NCBI RefSeq assembly: GCF_005503015.1
Contig: NZ_SCOL01000005.1
Span: 62,001 to 126,000, forward strand
From: Bacillus sp. E(2018)
Lineage (GTDB): Bacteria; Bacillota; Bacilli; Bacillales; Fictibacillaceae
Direction of reading: 5' to 3'
DNA: 64,000 nt
Position 1 is the first letter of the stretch. Every line of letters begins with the position of its first letter. Both the position numbers and the translations under genes were made by a program. Below, in pieces: positions 8,205 through 18,300 of the stretch. The notes under the pieces were generated by a model. The model saw only the letters and a list, made by a program, of their open reading frames with translations, ran no database searches and was not told the DNA's origin.

Positions 8205-9427
8205 GTGTGTTGGATAGACGCACTTCTTTGATGGAAGTACGAAAAGAAACCCTCGATCGAACGATAGAGTACATGGAAAACAACCGAAAGGCGATCGAAG
8301 ATATCTTACTGGAGATCTCTACGTACCGAACAGTAGAAGAAGAGTTCGAGACCGCTATACGAACGCTCAAGAAGGGCTATATGGAAGTGGAGATGAATCA
8401 GCCTCCGACCATCAACAAGATGTCTGTTTTTATGCCATCGAACCTTATTCTTTATTCGTATGTTTTGTATCTACTCATTCCTTCTTATTATACGAAAGAG
8501 ATTGAGTTTCGCAGTTCCAATCAAGTGATCGACCAAGTGAGGAGACTTCATGATCTCTTGAAGCAGGCACACGAGCTGCCGATCACACTGCTCGAGTTAT
8601 CACATAGACAATATATGAAGCGTTCTGCACTAGAGGCCGAAGTCGTGGTGTTTACGGGTACGTATCAAAACGCTGAACAGATCAAATCTCAGTTTAGAAA
8701 TGAACAGATGTTCATCTATTTTGGACAAGGAGTGAATCCCTTCATCCTTTTAGAAACAGCAGATATTGAGAAAGCTGTTCATGATCTCATCCAAGCGCGC
8801 ATGTTCAATACGGGACAAGACTGTATGGGGCCGGATGTGGTGTATGTACCCGTTAACGTACGAAAAGAGTTTACTGATTATTTAGTGAATTCTCTTAAAA
8901 ACCTGAAGTTTGGAGACAATCAGGATCCCTTCGCTGATTATGGGAAGATGTTCTACACTTCGACTCTAGAGTCGATCGGTGAGTATCTGAATCAACATAG
9001 TCAATTTATCGAACACGGCGGTACGATTGATTTTTGGAATAAAGTCATCGAACCCACCGTGATCACGAGTTCTCTAAAAGACAACTTAGAGATCGAAGAG
9101 TTCTTCTCACCCATCTTTAACGTTGTAACGTATGAAGAAGTGGACGAACTAAAGAAAATAGTTCAAGAGAGCTACTTCCGAGAACGTGCGATGGGGGCTA
9201 GTGTTTACGGAACAGATGATAACGGACTTGTTGATGTATTAAGACGAAAACATGTGGTGAGTATCAATGAGACGCTATTTGCTATCGAGAACGGTAACGA
9301 ACCGTTCGGTGGCTACGGACCGATGGCTAACTACGTATACTACAAGAACCAGCTGCACATCAAACCGTTATTGATCTCAAACGTGTTACGTGAGCTATGG
9401 AGCAGCGAGGAGCCTCTGGATGACTAA
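8192..9427 (+). CDS. aldehyde-dehydrogenase-fold protein, probably an acylating (acyl-to-aldehyde) reductase
   Basis: A 411-residue protein. ATG at 8192 follows AAGGAGAGG, within the end of the ligase gene; an in-frame start 39 bases upstream lacks a site. The C-terminal two thirds carry the ALDH catalytic segment: Cys211 in NTGQDCMGP (equivalent to N-x-GQ-x-C) and EEFFSPIFNV (equivalent to EEIFGPV). The segment where ordinary ALDHs have the general-base Glu (ELGGK) reads YFGQGVNPF, with no Glu. CoA-acylating ALDHs and LuxC-type reductases also lack this Glu. I therefore infer reduction of an acyl thioester or acyl-AMP to aldehyde rather than aldehyde oxidation. The N-terminal ~70 residues are unfamiliar. 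Confidence 0.65.
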   Translation: MGYVSVLDRRTSLMEVRKETLDRTIEYMENNRKAIEDILLEISTYRTVEEEFETAIRTLKKGYMEVEMNQPPTINKMSVFMPSNLILYSYVLYLLIPSYYTKEIEFRSSNQVIDQVRRLHDLLKQAHELPITLLELSHRQYMKRSALEAEVVVFTGTYQNAEQIKSQFRNEQMFIYFGQGVNPFILLETADIEKAVHDLIQARMFNTGQDCMGPDVVYVPVNVRKEFTDYLVNSLKNLKFGDNQDPFADYGKMFYTSTLESIGEYLNQHSQFIEHGGTIDFWNKVIEPTVITSSLKDNLEIEEFFSPIFNVVTYEEVDELKKIVQESYFRERAMGASVYGTDDNGLVDVLRRKHVVSINETLFAIENGNEPFGGYGPMANYVYYKNQLHIKPLLISNVLRELWSSEEPLDD

Positions 9428-11090
9428 ACAGACTGTTTGGGAAAAGGTAGCATCGTGTCTCGGTGCGTATGGAACAGAGATCGTTTTTGGATTACCGAGT
9501 GATGACTTAAAACTGTTACAGTGCATCGAAGAGAAGGAGATAGAATTCTTCTCTGCTAAAGATCAAAGCAACGCTCTATACATGGGAACGGGTTATTCGT
9601 TAGCTTCAGGTAGACTGTCTGTATGTCATATCGGCAAAGGCCCCGCTGTAGCGAGTAGCATCACAGGTGTTTTAGAAGCGAGTTCGCAGAGTATACCGCT
9701 CTTAATCATCGCTACCGCTACAGATACGAACCGCTATGGTTCAAAGAAAGCCTTTCAAGAAGCTGATCAGTTGAAGTTGATCTCACCTCTCACGAAGTGG
9801 AGTCATCGGGTAGAGAGCGCTGCATCTGTTGGGTGGGTATTAAAGAAAGCGATCTTTACAGCGATAAATGGTTCTCAGGGACCGGTCTATATCGAGATCC
9901 CTGAAAACATCGGCAGTGAGCTCGTAGATGAAGAACTCTTTTCTTTTAAGCATTTCCACGTTTCAAATAAAATTCCATCATCAAACTCTATCCGTGAAGC
10001 ACAGAGGTTGATTCATAACGCGAGAAATCCTGTCATTTTAGCGGGTGGTGGTTGTAAACGTTCCACCAACAGATCAACGACCACCCAGCTCGCAGAGCTG
10101 ATTGACGCACCGATCTTTGTGACGGCATCTGGAAGAGGGTGTGTGGATGAAAATCACCCCTTATTCTGTGGTCTTGGAGGCTTATACTCTTCAAGTGAGA
10201 TGGACACGCTCATCAAAGAGTGTGACCTCTTCCTCTCACTCGGCAGTAAACTCGAAGAAACGGTGTTATTCGGGTGGGAAGAACACCTCTTATTGAGGGA
10301 CATGATTGAGATCAACATCGACGAGAACGATTTTAACCTCTCTTTTGACAGCTTAAAACTAGTCGGAGAAGTCGGTTCTACTCTTAACCTTTTAATTGAA
10401 ACCATCGAACCATCGTTTAAAGTTACATCACAGAATAAAGTCAGCATCATCAAAAAGAAGTTGCACGAGCAAAAACAAGAGATCCTGCAAAGAAACGATG
10501 AACTGAAGGTCATCGATATTCTAGAAGAGATGGAAACGACTCTAGCCGAAAACAGTGTACTGGTTCACGAGAACGGCCTACAAGACATGTGGAGCTATTT
10601 TTATCCGAATTTCAAGTTAAAAAACGAGCAGAACGCTATAGTCCCGAGTGAACAGACGAGCCTTGGGTTTGGGTGTGGAGCGGCTGTAGGTGTGAAGAAA
10701 GCTCATCCAGATCGTCCTGTTATAGCACTCGTAGGAGATGGGGCGTTCAACTTGTTCAGTGTAGAACTTCCTACACTCATCACGCAAAAGATCCCCATCA
10801 TCTATGTTGTATTAAAGAACGGGGGATATGGTTGGTTAGAATTTCAGAACAACAGTCAGGAGACGAGCTTTGTAGAACCTTCGCTCTCTTTAGTGTCTAT
10901 CGATCACGAGCAACTGTGTGTTCTTCCGTTAGTTGAGAAGAACCAACTAGGAAAGGTTTTTTCAGAGAGTATCAAAAGGATGAATGAAGGAAAGACGGTT
11001 GTGATCGAAGCGACGGTTCACCTAAATGATGTTCCTAGTGCGTTAAGCGAATTGTATGGAGATTTTCCAGTAAAGGAGGTTGTTCAATGA
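9420..11090 (+). CDS. thiamine-diphosphate-dependent enzyme (acetolactate synthase / lyase-like)
   Basis: A 556-residue protein of the acetolactate synthase fold, with ThDP pyrimidine domain, central domain (NARNPVILAGGG) and pyrophosphate domain (VGDGAFNLFS at about residue 438, then KNGGYGW). ATG 9420 overlaps the preceding stop and follows GCGAGG. The position of the conserved Glu that activates the cofactor (HEQ in most relatives) reads AKDQ, so Asp48 replaces Glu; this may lower or reshape activity. Such enzymes join or cleave carbon-carbon bonds next to a carbonyl. With an upstream aldehyde-forming pair, it could make an acyloin-type end group. The reaction is inferred from order only. 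Confidence 0.75.
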   Translation: MTKQTVWEKVASCLGAYGTEIVFGLPSDDLKLLQCIEEKEIEFFSAKDQSNALYMGTGYSLASGRLSVCHIGKGPAVASSITGVLEASSQSIPLLIIATATDTNRYGSKKAFQEADQLKLISPLTKWSHRVESAASVGWVLKKAIFTAINGSQGPVYIEIPENIGSELVDEELFSFKHFHVSNKIPSSNSIREAQRLIHNARNPVILAGGGCKRSTNRSTTTQLAELIDAPIFVTASGRGCVDENHPLFCGLGGLYSSSEMDTLIKECDLFLSLGSKLEETVLFGWEEHLLLRDMIEINIDENDFNLSFDSLKLVGEVGSTLNLLIETIEPSFKVTSQNKVSIIKKKLHEQKQEILQRNDELKVIDILEEMETTLAENSVLVHENGLQDMWSYFYPNFKLKNEQNAIVPSEQTSLGFGCGAAVGVKKAHPDRPVIALVGDGAFNLFSVELPTLITQKIPIIYVVLKNGGYGWLEFQNNSQETSFVEPSLSLVSIDHEQLCVLPLVEKNQLGKVFSESIKRMNEGKTVVIEATVHLNDVPSALSELYGDFPVKEVVQ

Positions 11091-12121
11091 CGACACAAAC
11101 GGTAGTAAGACCGAGTATTGTTGAGACGACAGGATTGAAGATCCCCGTCACGATTCAAGGAGCGGGTTTTGCCGTTCCGAGTCAGATCGTAACGAACGAC
11201 GAACTGAGCGAGAAGTTTAATACAACCGATCAGTGGATCCAAGAGAAGACCGGTATAAAAGAAAGACGGTACTTAGAAGATGGCCGTACAACTTCAGATC
11301 TATGTATCGAAGCAAGTCTAGAAGCGATCGCAAAAGCGGGTATCCAACCCTCAGACCTTGATGCGATCATCATCACTACGACGACTCCTGATCAATGTCT
11401 ACCATCAACGGCGATGATCATAAAAGATGCGCTTGGGGCTACTCGTGCGATGCCGATCGATTTAAACCAGGCTGCCTGTGCAGGTGGGATCTATTCGATA
11501 CTGATCGGCTCACACTTACTTCAGAACGAACATATGAACAACGTTCTTGTGATCGGCGCTGAAATCCTCTCACGAATCATGGATCCTACAGACAGAAGCA
11601 CGTCGGTGTTCTTTGGTGACGCTGCTGGAGCTGTTGTTCTTCAAAAGACAAGTGAAGGGTATGGGCTGTTAGCGTGGGATGTGGATTCCAAGTTGAATGA
11701 TGCTGTCAAGATCGTGGGTGGTGGGGCGACGCCACTTCCAGAGGGAGAGACGCTCGAGAGCGGTCAGTACATCAAGATGAACGGTAGAGAAGTTTGGAAC
11801 GTAGCGACTGAAGCGATCCCATCATCCATTCGTAACGTCGTAAAGAAGGCAAACTTAACGATCGAAGATATCGATCACTTCTTGATTCATCAAGCAAACG
11901 TCAACATCGTGCGTGCAGCGTTAGACGAACTTCAGGTACCGGAAGACAAGACAACGTTTACGGTTCACGAATACGCCAATACAGGATCAGCGACTCTCTT
12001 TTCTGTCCTTTATAAAGCGTTACAAGAACAACGTATCAATGAGGGTGATACGATCGTCTTCTCGGCGATCGGAGCAGGTTTTCTTTGGGGCTCACTCTGT
12101 TTAAAATACATCAACAATTAA
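11087..12121 (+). CDS. beta-ketoacyl-ACP synthase III-like starter condensing enzyme
   Basis: A 344-residue KAS III. The catalytic triad is complete: Cys131 in QAACAGG, His268 in FLIHQAN and Asn298 in EYANTGSAT. The N-terminal 20 residues are an extension compared with FabH. The ATG follows a near-perfect AAAGGAGGT and overlaps the ThDP gene stop. KAS III enzymes condense an acyl-CoA starter with malonyl-ACP and so decide the first unit of the chain. Here it would start the product of the operon rather than housekeeping lipids. The ACP gene follows 22 bases downstream. Confidence 0.9.
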   Translation: MTTQTVVRPSIVETTGLKIPVTIQGAGFAVPSQIVTNDELSEKFNTTDQWIQEKTGIKERRYLEDGRTTSDLCIEASLEAIAKAGIQPSDLDAIIITTTTPDQCLPSTAMIIKDALGATRAMPIDLNQAACAGGIYSILIGSHLLQNEHMNNVLVIGAEILSRIMDPTDRSTSVFFGDAAGAVVLQKTSEGYGLLAWDVDSKLNDAVKIVGGGATPLPEGETLESGQYIKMNGREVWNVATEAIPSSIRNVVKKANLTIEDIDHFLIHQANVNIVRAALDELQVPEDKTTFTVHEYANTGSATLFSVLYKALQEQRINEGDTIVFSAIGAGFLWGSLCLKYINN

Positions 12122-12143
12122 AAATAGAAGGGTTGGATTTTAG

Positions 12144-12413
12144 ATGAAAGAAATGATGAAAGAGAAGATCAAGTTGAAGTTTATCAGTTCATACAAGTTA
12201 TCACTCACACCGGATGAGATCGATGATGATGCAGCATTATTCGGAGTGAACTCTCCTTACGGTCTAGATTCGATGGATGTTTTATTCTTTATCAATCATG
12301 TGAAACAAGATTATGAACTCGAGTTAGGGGCTATCGATACGGAGAGCTTTAAGACGGTTAACAACATCGTGAACTTTATTGAAAAACAAGCTCAAGAACG
12401 TCAGACGAACTAA
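12144..12413 (+). CDS. acyl carrier protein of the polyketide-like operon
   Basis: An 89-residue acidic helical protein with the phosphopantetheine attachment motif YGLDSMDVL (Ser43). The length is that of a discrete type II ACP. It sits directly after KAS III and is followed by a hairpin terminator that divides the operon, so it may be made in higher amount than the KS/CLF genes downstream. The Sfp-type transferase gene at 24809 (minus strand) is a likely activator. Divergence from housekeeping AcpP (which has DSLD) suggests a pathway-dedicated carrier. Confidence 0.88.
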   Translation: MKEMMKEKIKLKFISSYKLSLTPDEIDDDAALFGVNSPYGLDSMDVLFFINHVKQDYELELGAIDTESFKTVNNIVNFIEKQAQERQTN

Positions 12414-12420
12414 TCCACGG

Positions 12421-12449
12421 AACCCTGTACACACAGGGTTTTTATTTTC
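12421..12449 (+). terminator. rho-independent terminator inside the operon, after the ACP gene
   Basis: Arms AACCCTGT and ACAGGGTT with an ACAC loop and a following TTTATTTT. The next gene starts 29 bases later in the same direction, so this may be a partial terminator that sets the ratio of the upstream genes to KS/CLF/DH. Confidence 0.75.
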
Positions 12450-12477
12450 TTCCTATTAGAGAAAGGTCAGGATAAAC

Positions 12478-13491
12478 ATGGTAAATAAAATCGTCATAAC
12501 GGGTCTAGGGATGATCAATCCACTCGGTCATACCTGTCTGGAGGTCTATAACGCTTATCAAGACAAGGTGAACTCTATCAATCAAGGCATCTCTCATTAT
12601 GACCCTACCAACCACTTTGAAAAAAAAGAGATCAACCGACTAGATAGTTTTTCTCAGTATGCGATCGTTGCAGCGAACGAAGCGATCGAACAAGCGAAAC
12701 TAAGTGACTATGAAGGTTCGATGGAAGAAATCAGTGTTATCATCGGTGCTTCTGGAAACGGAGCGGATCGGTTTCTTCAAGAGAATCACGAACTCTTGAT
12801 AGAACGAGGTCCTAAACGGATCAGTCCCTATTATTCATCTGCAGCGATGATCAATTCACCACCCGCTGAGATCGCTTTAAAGAACGGGTTTCAAGGTCCG
12901 TCGGCTGCTGTCTTGGCAGGAGAGGCAAGCGGTCTACTCGCTCTCGGTCAAGCGGTGAACTATATCCAAAACGGTAGTTGTACGATCGCTATAGCTGGTG
13001 GAACACAAGGAGATATCTCAATTCTGACGGAAACAGGATACGAAAAATCAGCTATTATTTCAGAGTACCCACACCATCCACTCAACCCAGGAGCGGGAGC
13101 TGTCGTGATAGAAACAGAGAAAGAAGCAAGACGAAGAGGTGCAGAACCCATAGGTGAAGTGATCAGCTTTTCCATGAGTACCGTGAGTGATGAAGCAGAG
13201 GTTAAAGAAGCGGTGATTGATGCTTTAGCAGAAGCTAACATTGAAACACATATGGTCGACTTGATCGGTGTAGCGGAAGAAACGGATGTTGTAACATCGA
13301 TCTTTAAACAGGATGTCGAAGTTCTTTCGCTTAAAGAATCAATGGGTAACACGCTTGCAGCGAGTGGTGTCAATCAAGTCATCTTAAGCCTTCTATCACT
13401 TAAGGAGACGGGAAAGAAACAAGCGATCGGGCTGGTTAACAGTATAGATCCCGCGGGGCATTTTGGATGTTTAATCATTAAAGTAGTTTAG
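12478..13491 (+). CDS. KAS-fold protein without catalytic Cys, chain-length-factor-like
   Basis: A 337-residue protein of the KAS I/II fold (start MVNKIVITGLGMINPLG, then GASGNGADRFLQ and INSPPAEIA). The active-site motif T-A-C-A-S-G reads A-G-E149-A-S-G, so Cys is replaced by Glu. The first catalytic His motif (NAHGTGT) is missing and the second (SMTGH) reads SMGNT. It is ~75 residues shorter than the partner KAS at 14079. In type II polyketide systems a catalytically dead KAS homologue pairs with the active KS as chain-length factor, usually with Gln at this position. I infer the same role here. RBS GAGAAAGG precedes the ATG. Confidence 0.75.
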   Translation: MVNKIVITGLGMINPLGHTCLEVYNAYQDKVNSINQGISHYDPTNHFEKKEINRLDSFSQYAIVAANEAIEQAKLSDYEGSMEEISVIIGASGNGADRFLQENHELLIERGPKRISPYYSSAAMINSPPAEIALKNGFQGPSAAVLAGEASGLLALGQAVNYIQNGSCTIAIAGGTQGDISILTETGYEKSAIISEYPHHPLNPGAGAVVIETEKEARRRGAEPIGEVISFSMSTVSDEAEVKEAVIDALAEANIETHMVDLIGVAEETDVVTSIFKQDVEVLSLKESMGNTLAASGVNQVILSLLSLKETGKKQAIGLVNSIDPAGHFGCLIIKVV

Positions 13492-13501
13492 GAGACAGAT
13501 A

Positions 13502-13915
13502 ATGGATAACTTTGATATTCAAAAAGTGCTTCCTCACCGCTACCCGTTTCTTCTCGTCGATCGTGTAACAGAAAGAGAAGTGTTGAAGTGGGCAAAAGGA
13601 TTTAAAAATGTAACACGTAATGAGTGGTTCATGAACTCAAAATTAGAACCAACTATGCCAGAAGTCCTTATCCTAGAAGCGATCGGACAACTCGGTGCGT
13701 TCGTTTTACCAGAAGAAGAGACAGATATCGGACTTCTTTCTGGAGTTAAGAACGCGGTCTTTATAAAACCGGTCTACCCCGGAGACCGGTTAGATCTTTA
13801 CTTTGAAGTGATAAAGAAGAGAGCGACCGTCTTTAAAGGAAGAGGGTACGCGATGGTAGAAGGAGAAAAAGTGGTGGAAGTAGATGAGATCACGGTCTCT
13901 TACTTAAGAGAATAG
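13502..13915 (+). CDS. FabZ-like 3-hydroxyacyl-ACP dehydratase
   Basis: A 137-residue hot-dog protein with the FabZ hallmarks LPHRYPFLLVDRV (His12) and MPEVLILEAIGQLGA (Glu59), the two catalytic residues. The length matches FabZ (~140). It removes water from 3-hydroxyacyl-ACP to give a trans-2-enoyl group. With the SDR at 4137 and no enoyl reductase in the operon, repeated cycles would leave double bonds, so a conjugated or partly unsaturated chain is expected. It lies 10 bases after the CLF-like gene and is followed by a terminator. Confidence 0.87.
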   Translation: MDNFDIQKVLPHRYPFLLVDRVTEREVLKWAKGFKNVTRNEWFMNSKLEPTMPEVLILEAIGQLGAFVLPEEETDIGLLSGVKNAVFIKPVYPGDRLDLYFEVIKKRATVFKGRGYAMVEGEKVVEVDEITVSYLRE

Positions 13916-13931
13916 GTAATTTGAAACTGTA

Positions 13932-13966
13932 CAAAGACTCTCACGTTTTTTGAGGGTCTTTTTTTA
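13932..13966 (+). terminator. rho-independent terminator after the dehydratase gene
   Basis: Arms AAAGACTCTCA and TGAGGGTCTTT with a T-rich loop and a run of seven T. The KAS II gene starts 113 bases later, so it and the exporter probably also have a separate promoter in this gap. Confidence 0.8.
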
Positions 13967-14078
13967 GTTCTTTGTGTTGATTTATTCCAATTCCTTTATT
14001 TTTGCGGTAATTGCTAGTTTTTTTCTCACTCCTTGTTAATAAAATGAGGAGGTAGTTTTACAGAAAGGGGACAACACT

Positions 14079-15314
14079 TTGAAACGCAGGGTAGTCATTA
14101 CCGGATGTGGTGTCGTAACTCCTATCGGTACACACATCGACGAATTCTGGCAGAACATGATTTTAGGTAAGAGTGGGGCAAGAACAATTGAGCGCTTTAA
14201 TACGGAAGGATACACTACGCGGATCGCAGCTGAGATCGATAACAGTTCCTCTCTAACTCCAAGGTCAGAAGAAGTAGCTGACTCGTTTTCAGATTATGCA
14301 CTTACAGCGTCAATAGAGAGCTGGAAGATGGCAGGGCTCGATGAAGGATCTTTCGATATCAGGCGGACCGGTGTGATCGTAGGATCGAGTAACGGGGGAG
14401 ATCAGTTCTTTCAAGAGAATCACCTTTCCTTATTAAACGGCTCTAAGGAAGACGTAGATCCAGAGAAATTTAGAGCTAGTATGATCAACAGCGTACCTAT
14501 CCGCATCGCAAAAGAACTAAAGATAAAAGGTCCCGCTTGGTCGATCTCTACCGCTTGTGCTTCTGGAACGAACGCGATAGGTGAAGCGTTTCGAGCCATA
14601 CAGAGGGGTTCGATGGATGTTTTCATCGCAGGCGGAACAGATGATGGTATACAAAGTTTGAACATAGCAGGACTCGCACGCATTCATGCGATGACGAGAA
14701 AAAATGATACACCTACAAAAGCGAGTCGTCCTTTTGATAAGAACAGAGATGGATTCCTCATGGGTGCTGGGTCTGGGATGGTTGTCGTGGAAGAATTCAA
14801 CCACGCTAAAGATAGAGGAGCCAACATCTTAGCTGAAGTGATCGGATATGGTGCAACAACTGATGCTCATCATATTACGGCGCCTCATCCAGAAGGTCTT
14901 CTAGCTGCTCGGGCGATGGAAAAAGCGTTAGATGAAGCGGGATTACCACCGAGAGACATCCATTATATCAATGCTCATGGCACAGGAACACAACTGAACG
15001 ATCAGATGGAAGCAAAAGCGATCCATCGTGTGTTCGAGGAATATGGAAAAGAGATACCTGTCAATGCGATCAAGTCCATGACCGGACACATGCTCGGTGG
15101 ATCTGGTGCTGTCGAAGTGATCGCAACGGTCCTTTCGATGGTAAACAACTTTATCCCTCGTACGATAAATTGCGATGAACTCGATGAAGATTTACAGCTG
15201 AACATCGTGAGGGAGGAATCCATTCCTCATCCGATCGAGAACGCAATGAGCAACTCGTTTGGTTTTGGTGGCCATAACGTAAGTTTAATTCTAAGAAAAG
15301 TCAGAGGAGAGTAA
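14079..15314 (+). CDS. beta-ketoacyl-ACP synthase II-like, active ketosynthase of the pathway
   Basis: A 411-residue KAS II with all catalytic parts: Cys160 in ISTACASGTNAIG, His300 in INAHGTGTQLND, Lys332 and His337 in IKSMTGHMLGG, and the C-terminal FGFGGHN. The start is TTG, with AGAAAGGGG 8 bases before it and no better ATG. It is the active partner expected for the Cys-less KAS at 12478; the segments GSSNGGDQFFQENH and GASGNGADRFLQENH are alike in both, which supports a common origin by duplication. It performs chain elongation with malonyl-ACP. Confidence 0.88.
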   Translation: MKRRVVITGCGVVTPIGTHIDEFWQNMILGKSGARTIERFNTEGYTTRIAAEIDNSSSLTPRSEEVADSFSDYALTASIESWKMAGLDEGSFDIRRTGVIVGSSNGGDQFFQENHLSLLNGSKEDVDPEKFRASMINSVPIRIAKELKIKGPAWSISTACASGTNAIGEAFRAIQRGSMDVFIAGGTDDGIQSLNIAGLARIHAMTRKNDTPTKASRPFDKNRDGFLMGAGSGMVVVEEFNHAKDRGANILAEVIGYGATTDAHHITAPHPEGLLAARAMEKALDEAGLPPRDIHYINAHGTGTQLNDQMEAKAIHRVFEEYGKEIPVNAIKSMTGHMLGGSGAVEVIATVLSMVNNFIPRTINCDELDEDLQLNIVREESIPHPIENAMSNSFGFGGHNVSLILRKVRGE

Positions 15315-15317
15315 ACT

Positions 15318-18300
15318 ATGCAGAAATTTATCAATTTCTCCATCAACAACAAACTTGCCATTTGGATCGTTACCCTATTTATTATCGTGTTTGGAACGTT
15401 TTCTGGATACTCGATGAAACTTGAAACGCTACCGAACATCAACGAACCGATAGTTGACGTTACAACGATCTATCCTGGTGCTTCACCGAATGAAGTTACA
15501 GAGAACGTAACAAAACCGATCGAAACAAAAGTAGAAGGCTTAGAAGGCGTCAAGAGTGTTACGTCTACTTCCTTTGAGAACGCTTCATCCGTACAGATTC
15601 AATATGACCTCAAGAAGAATATGGAAGAGGCAGAGCGTGAAGTAAAAGAGATCGTCTCTACGATCGAACTTCCTGCTGCAACAGAACAACCGAAAGTAGC
15701 AAGATTAAGCTTTAACGATCTGCCGATCCTCGTCTTATCCCTCGCGGATGACAAACGAAGTATCGAAGAACTCAGTAAGATCGCAGAAGATGACATCAAA
15801 AGAGATTTTGAGAGCATCGAAGGGGTTTCAGAAGCCAAAGTCATCGGTAACAAACAAAAAGAGATACAACTCTCGTTCTCTCCCGAGAAGTTGAGTCAGT
15901 TTAAACTACAAGAAGAGAACGTTGTAGAATATGTAAAAGCATTGAGCAAAGATACACCACTCGGCCTACAAGTGGTCGAGCAAAAAGAACAAGCTTTCGT
16001 CGTGAATGGAGCAGTCGCTTCGATCGACGATTTAAAAAGTCTAGAGGTTCCCACGATTGAAAATGCTGAAGGCTTCGTGACGCTAGGGCAACTGGCTGAA
16101 GTAAAAGAAGTCACAAAAGAACAATCCGTTGCCAGGATCAACGGAAAAGAAGCAATTGGGATTCAAATCTATAAAAGTGCTGCAGGAAACACAGTAAAAG
16201 TAGTAGACGGCATCAAAGAGAAGATGGCATCTAATACAGATAAGTTCGATTCAATCGAATTTACTTCTGTGTTGAACGAAGGAGATCCGATCAAGGATTC
16301 CGTTCATGTTATGTTCGAGAAAGCATTGATGGGTGCCGCGTTCGCGATTCTGATCATCTTGTTGTTCTTACGAAACATTAAAACGACGTTGATCGCGGTG
16401 GTCTCGATCCCGCTCTCACTCATCATCTCGATCATCTTCTTGAATCAGTTAGACATCACGTTGAACTTGATGACGTTAGGTGCGATGACGGTCGCGATCG
16501 GTCGTGTAGTGGATGACTCGATCGTTGTCATCGAGAACATCTTCCGACGAATGGCCTTAAAATCAGAAGTACTAGAAGGAAAACAGTTGATCAAAGCGGC
16601 TACATACGAGATGTTCTCACCCATCGTCTCATCGACGATTGTTACCATCGCCGTATTCTTTCCGCTAGGTCTCATCGACGGCCCGGTAGGGGAATTGTTC
16701 TTACCGTTCGGACTTACGATCGTATTCGCTCTTTTAGCTTCTTTGGTGGTCTCTGTTACCATCGTACCGATGATGGCACATCTTCTTTTACGAAAGAAGA
16801 ACATTAAAGCACATGAACCAGAAACGAAACCTTCGTTCTACCACAAGACATTAAACTGGAGTCTGAATCATAAGATCATCAGTTTTATTGCGATTAACGT
16901 CCTGTTGATTGGTAGTCTGTTTCTGTTACCGCTCATCGGGGTCAGTTTCATGCCTGACAGTCAGAACAAGATGATTATCGCTTCATACAACCCAGTACCA
17001 GGTTCAACGAATGAAGAGATCAAAAAAGAAGTTCAAAAAGCGGAAGCGATTCTTTTAGACCGCGAACATATCAAACATGTCCAATCTTCATTCGGTGAAG
17101 GAAACCCGCTAAACCCTTCAGACGTTAAGCAAGTGCTGTTCATTATGAACTATAAAGATGGTTTGGCAGATGTCACGAAAGAACAAGACAGGTTAGCCCC
17201 TCTACTGAAGGAAGCGAACACGGGAGAGTGGAGTATCCAAAGCTCTGGAGGAAACAACAGTCTATCACTCTACGTTTATGGTGATGATGTAGAAAGTGTT
17301 AATCAAGCGATCGATAAGGTCTCAAACACATTAGATGATCAAAAAGATTTGAAAGGGTTAGATTCAACTAGTTCCGATACGTTGAGTCAGCTCGGATTCT
17401 CGATGGATCTTGAGAAGATGGCTAAGTTTGGCGTTCAGCCTCTTCAAATCTATCAAACTCTTGGGGCGAAGGATTCACTTGATACGCTTACTTCTGTAGA
17501 CGTAGAGGGGAACGCAGTGCCGGTTCGTCTCGTACAAGAAGCTGACGATCTTACAAAAAACACGATTCTTGATAAAAAAATAACCACTCTGACTAATGAA
17601 GAGGTCGCTTTGTCTGAGTTCTTATCTGTAAAAGAAGAGAACGCACCAGCTTCTATCACGAAGAGAAACGGTCGAGTATACGGAGTTGTATCCGCTACGA
17701 TCACGAACAAAGATGTAAAAGCTACTACAGAAGCCGTTAAGAACGAAGTGGATAAGATTAACTTCGAAAACGGGATCACCGTAGAATACGGTGGTGTGTC
17801 GGCGCAGATCGATGATTCCTTCACACAGTTAGGAATCGCGATGGGAAGTGCGATCATGATCGTTTACTTCGTTTTAGTGGTGACGTTCGGGGGCGGACTC
17901 GCACCGCTTGCCATCCTGTTCTCATTACCGTATGCGATCATCGGCAGTCTGTTAGGACTCTTTGTGATCAAAGAACCGATTAGCATCTCCGTAATGATCG
18001 GAGCTCTGATGTTGATTGGAATCGTCGTCACGAACGCTATCGTACTAGTTGATCGTATCATTCAAAAAGAAAAAGAAGGTACACCGTTACGACAAGCGAT
18101 CCTTGAAGCCGGCATGACGAGACTACGTCCTATTCTCATGACGGCCCTCGCAACCATCGGTGCTCTTGCGCCACTTGTGATTAGTGGGCAGTCTGATGGA
18201 AGCGGATTGATCTCTCGTGGGCTAGGGGTAACGGTAATCGGAGGGTTGATCTCTTCAACTCTTCTTACATTGATCGTTGTACCGATCGTGTATGAGTCGC

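Noticed and set aside
14517..14804. Antisense ORFs inside the KAS II gene, and similar ones inside the RND and ABC permease genes
   Set aside because: Antisense shadows of conserved coding sequence without ribosome sites or family motifs.
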